A stretch of 64,000 nucleotides of DNA. Origin: Phoebastria nigripes (taxonomy: Eukaryota; Chordata; Aves; Procellariiformes; Diomedeidae). A program made the position numbers and the translations under genes. Below the pieces are notes generated by a model. It saw only the letters and a list, made by a program, of their open reading frames with translations, made no database searches and was not told the origin of the DNA. The stretch spans positions 1-64,000 of the forward strand of contig JAYKAV010002353.1 of assembly GCA_035582835.1 (NCBI GenBank), in the 5' to 3' direction. Within the stretch, counting starts at the first letter, position 1. Every line of letters begins with the position of its first letter. This document shows positions 58,801-64,000 of the stretch, piece after piece.

Positions 58801-61800
58801 TTCTTAGGCTGATATTTTTATCCTTTTTTTATTCCTTAAGGAAAGACTACAGGAATAACTGTTAAAATTTGAAACCTGGCACACGTGGTCCTCACTGACT
58901 ACTAATTTTGGATTTTACTTCATATTTTAAAAAAATGGGTTTTCACATGAACAAAGACATTCATAGTTTTTGCAAGTGCAGCAGAAGATTTGTTTTAGCA
59001 TTTAAGTGAACATGTTTTTAATTTGATTTTACAAACACTTTAATATTGCAGTAACTTTAGGCACATTATTCTGTAACTTAATGGCACTTGCCTGTCAAAT
59101 TAGCANTGAATACTCACGCATTTCAAGTGTGATTCAGAACCAACAAGTAAAACTCCTTTGCGACACAGTATCTTCTAACAACATCCATTTACAGATCCAA
59201 ATGTGCTGCTGTCCAAAGGTGATGGACAACACTTGTGTCCTGTAAGTCGCTAAGCTAATCANTTTCATAGCACGAAGGAAGCAAATTTTGGACTTCTCAA
59301 CCAGCTCATTCTGATGAACACCAAGGGAAGAGATGCTCCATAGGTTACGGCAGTAAAACTCTGCGGTTTGCTGAGGTTTCTTTTTCCAGCAGACCTATGA
59401 TCTGTTGCTTACATAAAGTCTGGGAAGCAAAGAAGCTATTTCATGATTAAGTGTTTTAGGAAGTGATCATGGGATACTTTCCGGTAACACAAGCATCCAG
59501 AGTTATTGCTTTGCTTCAGTGTTTTACTTCATTTCCAAGAGCTCAAGGTTAGTCAAACTATTCAACTGTCTAAGCATTTGTATGATGTTATATACAGTAG
59601 TTCTGTAGTTAAGGCTTTAATTTTAAGTAACTATGACAGAAGGCAGTTGGAAAGAAGAGAGAAAAAAGCAAGTGAAGGTAGAAGTTTACAAATTTGGGAG
59701 GGATGCCAACACCACCTCAGACCACAATGTTATACTACAGGTTGGGTAGAGTTTCCCCAAGAACCACAGAGCTGGGTATTTGTAGAAAGACTTACAATGA
59801 CTCCACCTTGTCAAAATCCATGCTGAATGTGATGCTGGGCCTTGAAGATGTAAAGCATAGATGTACACACCAGTTGCAAACACTTCTAGCCATGATGGAT
59901 CATATTCTGGAGTTACAACTAAGGACTTCATCCTTACATTTTAAAATCAGGCTCATTTCTTCACAAATGTCCAAAATCTAAGAGAACTGATAATACAGGG
60001 TATAGGAAACTAATAATATATACATATTATATATGTAACCCCATCATTTTCAGTTTATTCATCCTGAAACACAATTTCTAAAAGAACAAATTACAAATAC
60101 ACAATACTGACCTGAATCTGTTTTCTGCCCATTCATCTATATAGGAGAAGCTTTAACTGCTTGTCCGAGCACAACTATTTCACAAGATACCATACTCCTC
60201 GCTGGAGGCAGCCTTGTTAGAGCAAAAAGTTTATTTTGATGACACACCCAAAAAACCCAAGGCATCAAAGAGCATTTCTTCTACTCAAAAGCCTCTTACT
60301 TGGCTGGAGCAGCTGCCTTCATGACTCCAATACCTTTTTGCATACCAGCTGTAAGCAAGGGCAGGGACGGGGACAGAGGAGGTACCGCAGACTGCTTTCC
60401 CAACTGCCACCAGCTGGCATTTACTTTGAGCAAGCTCCTGTCCTCCCTCACATGCGCGTGCAGCACAGTGTCAACTCAACACTAACAGCTTTGCCAGATT
60501 TTCTTCCTCCCTGTCCAGAGTCTCATATATCTATAATACGGTGAGGAACCTGCAGACCGGAGGTACCTTAATTTCCTACAGTGCGCACCTACATAATTTT
60601 TGTTCACTTTTTTTATTCAGTCAACACTACAAATGTGTATGCTAATGCCAGCTGTGCTGATTCAGCCCTCTGCCCCCACTCCAGAAGATGAGATACGTGA
60701 GCACGTACGTCAAAGTACAGTGCAGTCCTATGCCTGTAGACTGCTGCTACGCTTTAACATTTCTCTACTTTNCAATGTTTGTAGCAAAACGTTCCCTTCA
60801 AGCATTAGCCATCTGGCAAGGTTTGCTTATCAAATCTTTCCGCATGCCTCAAGGGAGAGCTGTGGGCAGATCTAAGGCAGTAACAAATACACCAGATTAG
60901 GCCCTTGGTCTCTTTAGATTTTGTCTATTTTAATGGAGAGTAGGGAGAAGAGGAATATTCAACATACTTTATATTCTCCATAAAATTGCCGTGTATTTTG
61001 GTAGCACGTACCTTTCCTACACAAAGAACAGTCTGTGCTTTCAAAGCACTTACATAAATGTAGATTGGAAACACTAACCAGAAAGGAACCGCACAGCCAG
61101 GCTAGGTATAATTATCACGCTAATATTCAGATCAACTCGAAATATCTTAAATTGTTCATCACATCATAGCCAGTTATAAAAACCTGACACCTGAGAATAT
61201 GATGCTGGCTTACTTGAGGAATATTTGTATGACTAACCAACCACGTGCTTGAATTCAGGTTTCAGAATCAAGCCAATAGTTGGTAATTTATTCTATTTCA
61301 CAGATTCTCGTATTTGCAAAACACAGTTTCAATTTTTTTTTCTTCACTCTTCAGAAGATACAAATTCAATCCGAAGAAAATAACATCAGGCTTAAGGCAA
61401 GAAAAAGCAACCCAATTGTGGATTTATGATTTTATTGTTTGGAAGGCTGCTAATTCAAGCTCCCTCCCTCCCCTTTTATTTTTATATGACTACATAAGAA
61501 ATTTCTGTCAGAACAATCAGTCAAAGAAACATTAAACACTATACTCGATGGAATACATCCAGTAAATAATCATACTGGAATCAGTTTATCTCCAACGAAT
61601 TGAAGGGTATGGGCTCCAGCTCTTATGTAAAATACTTTCTTTTGACTGAAACCAAGTGAAGACAGCACCAATTCAGAAGATAAATCTCCCTCTCTTCATC
61701 TATTCTGCCTCTGCATGCCCAGTACTTATTAACACTGATGTTCAAACTCTGGAAAGAACACACATTACAGATTAAGATACCTCAATCCTTCACTTCCCAA

Positions 61801-61882
61801 TTTAAAAATCTTGCCTGAACACACAAAAATCACCGTATTACCTGACATTTTGTGAAAACTAAATATAGTTTTATTTCTGTTT
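55860..61882. other. Unique AT-rich noncoding DNA, no gene recognised
   Basis: No repeat or exon is recognised. The longest open frame is 57111-57527 on the + strand. An AT-rich palindromic string occurs near 60008-60035. Several single Ns (56658, 59106, 59262, 60772) are present. Confidence 0.5.
57111..57527 (+). CDS. Unrecognised 138-codon ORF
   Basis: This is the longest ATG-initiated frame outside repeats. It begins MPFQTCHTLLVLELH and includes a basic stretch (IQRRRKKAAA) and a Gly/Pro-rich middle (NRLSPGLPSPG). I see no domain, signal peptide, Kozak support or splice context. A frame of this length is within chance expectation for 64 kb on two strands, so it is listed only as unresolved. 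Confidence 0.1.
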   Translation: MPFQTCHTLLVLELHIQVVLKFQASKSTLTFSRKGQKLKQIFFHFQKIQRRRKKAAAGLNKMFVTSPYMDGAHGNRLSPGLPSPGVELFLQKEVGFSPSFHVVLLKVQEGNKTKLSPEGDLVLCTFNLHYTLVTNLQG

Positions 61883-64000
61883 AATCACAGAATCCCTCAG
61901 GTTGGAAAGGACCTCAGAAGGTATATAGTCCAACCTCCTGCTCACAGGAGGGTCAGCTCTGAGATAAGACCAGGTTGCTCAGGGCTTTACCCTGTTGCAT
62001 CTTGAAACCCTCCAAGGATGAAGCCTGCCCAACATCTGTGTCCTCCTGAGGTGAGAAAGTTCTGCTTTATAAAAGGTTGTAACCTCCCATTTTTCAGCCT
62101 GTGGCCACTGCCTCTTGTTCACTTCTACACCTCAGAGCCTGGCTCAGACTTCTCAGTCCCCTCCCTGTAGGCACCATGGTCCTGCTGTTAGGTCCTCTGA
62201 AGCCATCTCTGTTCCAGGCTGAACAAGCCCCTCTTCCTCAGCCTACCCCAGCACTGACCAATTCGGTGGCCCTCTGCTGAGCTTGAATTTATCAACATCT
62301 TTCTTGTACTGGAGTGGGTAAGAGCCACAGGCAGGACTCCAGGTGCTGTGTGGAGCAGAGGGGGGACAACCACTGTCCCAATCTCCTGGCTGTGCTCCCA
62401 CTGACGCAGCCATGGATACTGTTGGCCATCTCTGCTGCCATGGCTTGCTGCTGGCTCTGTCCAGCTCACTGTCTGCCAAGACCTCCAGCTCCTCTCTGCA
62501 GAGCTGGTCCCCAGCCTGCATCATTGCAGAGGGATGGTCCGTCCCAGCTGCAGGACTTCGCATTTGCCCTTGTTGGATTTCATGACTGTTCTGTTGGCTC
62601 ACTCCTCTTGGTTGTCTAGGTCCCTCTGAATGGCAGTCCTACCCTAAAGCATATTGAGGGCCTCAGTTTGTTGATGGTGCTTTCCATCTCCTCCTCCAAG
62701 TCATTGATAAAGATATTAAACAGGTTAGGACCCAGGACAGACCGCTGCAGTACTGCACTTGTAACTGACCTCCAGGTAGAGTACAATCACTGAACTTTAG
62801 CCTGACCATCCAACTGTTTTTTTCACCCATCTGGTAGTCCATTGATCTAGTCTGTAATGTCCTAACTTGGACAGAAGAATACTGTGGCAGATGGTGTTGA
62901 AAGCTTTGCTAAAGTCAAGGTAAATGACATTCACTGCTCTCCCCTTGTCCACCAATCCAGTAATTTTATCAAAAAAGGCAGTCAGGTTTGTCAGACATGA
63001 TCTATCCTTGGTAAATTAATGCTGGCTGCTCCCAATCACCTTCTTTACTTGCCCAGAAATGTGCTCCACTACCCCCAGGGGCCACGGTGACGCTGACCCC
63101 CTGTAGTTTCCCAGATCGTCCTTTTTGCTGTTTATGAAGATGGGTGCAACATTTGCCTTTCTCCACTCATTGGGGACCTACCCTGATCTCACTGACTCTC
63201 AAAGATGATAGAGAGTGGCCTTGCAAGTACATCAGTCTGCTCTCTAAGCAGCCTTGAATGCTACCAATCTGATCCCACGGACTTGTATGGGTTGTGCTCT
63301 CAAAACTAATCCCTGGCTCAGTCCTCATCCACTGCTGGTCATTCTCCTCCTCCTCCAAGCCTTTCACTAAGCAGAGGCCTGGGAGATCTTTCTGGTGAAG
63401 AATGAAGCAAGGAAGACATTGAGTCTATCAGCCTTATCTGTGCCTCCCGTTACTAAATCATCCAGCCTATTCACCAATGGGCTCGCATTTTCCTTGTTTA
63501 GCCTTTTACTATTAATGTAGCTCTAGAAATTTTTCTTTCCCTGGGTATCCCTTACCACTTTCAACTCCAGTTGAGCTTTGGCTTTCTCAACACCATCCAT
63601 ACAAGGCTGGGCAGTGTTTCCATATTCCTCCTTTTAACCCGTCCTTGCTTCCATGTGCTGTGTACATCCTTTGTGGGCTAGAGCTCATTCATGAGTTCCC
63701 TTTTTAGCCAGGCTGGTCTCCTGATATATTTACTAGCTTTCCTGAATATCAGGATGGAGCATTTTTTTGCTTGAAGGATGCTGTCCTTAAGGATCTTTAG
63801 ACACTGTCCTTAAAGACCTGCCAGCTCTACTGAGCTCCTTTGCCCTTCAGAGCTGCCTCCCTTGGGATCCCACCTACCAGTTCCCTGAGGAAGCCTGGGC
63901 TCTCCTGAAGCTCAGGGACTGTGCTCTGCTACCTGCCTTCCTCACTCCCCTCTGATTTTGAACTCCAGTATTTCATGGTCCCTACAGTTAAGGCTGTCAC
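61883..64000 (-). mobile_element. Long CR1 LINE, ORF2 reverse transcriptase to 3' end, decayed; runs off window
   Basis: This is a minus-strand CR1 of at least 2.1 kb. The left edge is the 3' end (AATCACAGAATCCCTCAGGTTGGAAAGGACC). Reading right to left, the translation shows the pre-RT linker, then VDKGRAVNVIYLDFSKAFNT near 62890-62950, which is RT motif A with its catalytic Asp codon kept at 62914-62916. [14 protein letters not shown] follows near 62690-62735. The FADD-type catalytic box expected next (about 62661-62690) has been eroded, and frameshifts and stops are frequent. It was active once as a reverse transcriptase and cannot be now. It is much longer than the other copies, and its 5' part lies outside the window. 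Confidence 0.95.

Noticed and set aside
1..64000. Host protein-coding genes, tRNA, rRNA or known microRNA
   Set aside because: I scanned for recognisable domains, conserved exons and RNA gene signatures on both strands and found none that could be supported. Single short exons without domain signatures could still be missed by eye.

Overview
The window looks like avian nuclear DNA, probably intergenic or intronic. It is AT-rich, has no long coding region, and has no recognisable bacterial-style operon, tRNA, rRNA or CRISPR. The recognisable repeats are overwhelmingly CR1 LINEs, in at least nine insertions covering roughly 9% of the window. Most carry the CR1 3' end reading GGTTGGAA/TTCCAACC next to ATTCTATG-type octamers. 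A dense solo LTR and one decayed retrovirus complete the set. CR1 dominance with sparse repeats and no abundant SINEs is typical of birds; turtles and crocodilians also carry CR1 but usually more of it. Isolated single Ns (about 37, never runs) suggest a draft assembly with masked ambiguous calls.

Layout. 1-183: two CR1 fragments tail-to-tail. 184-7097: unique AT-rich DNA. 7098-7222: CR1 tail. 8916-9612: decayed CR1 (+). 9613-32705: mostly unique DNA, with a CpG-dense patch at 12838-13115 and a GC-rich stretch at 22060-22600 that holds a possible exon and a G-quadruplex motif. 32706-34915: a degenerate endogenous retrovirus on the + strand with gag-like, protease and reverse transcriptase remnants. 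34916-42099: unique DNA. 42100-43080: ancient CR1 (+), followed by a much younger CR1 (+) at 43208-43670. 44581-46490: a composite in which a CR1 tail (-) lies beside an ancient CR1 (-) that was split by a 1.1 kb solo LTR (-) at 45108-46215. 46491-55530: unique DNA. 55531-55859: young CR1 (-). 61883-64000: a long CR1 (-) running off the window, including most of the reverse transcriptase domain in decayed form.

No host protein-coding gene could be established. The many short open frames elsewhere have the length expected by chance or lie in repeats. A few (near 12916, 22157, 38443 and 57111) are flagged as candidates only. No novel biological system was found that the sequence alone supports. 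The most informative items are the nested transposon histories, the ERV relic, the LTR with its promoter signals and open frame, and the isolated CpG-dense patch.
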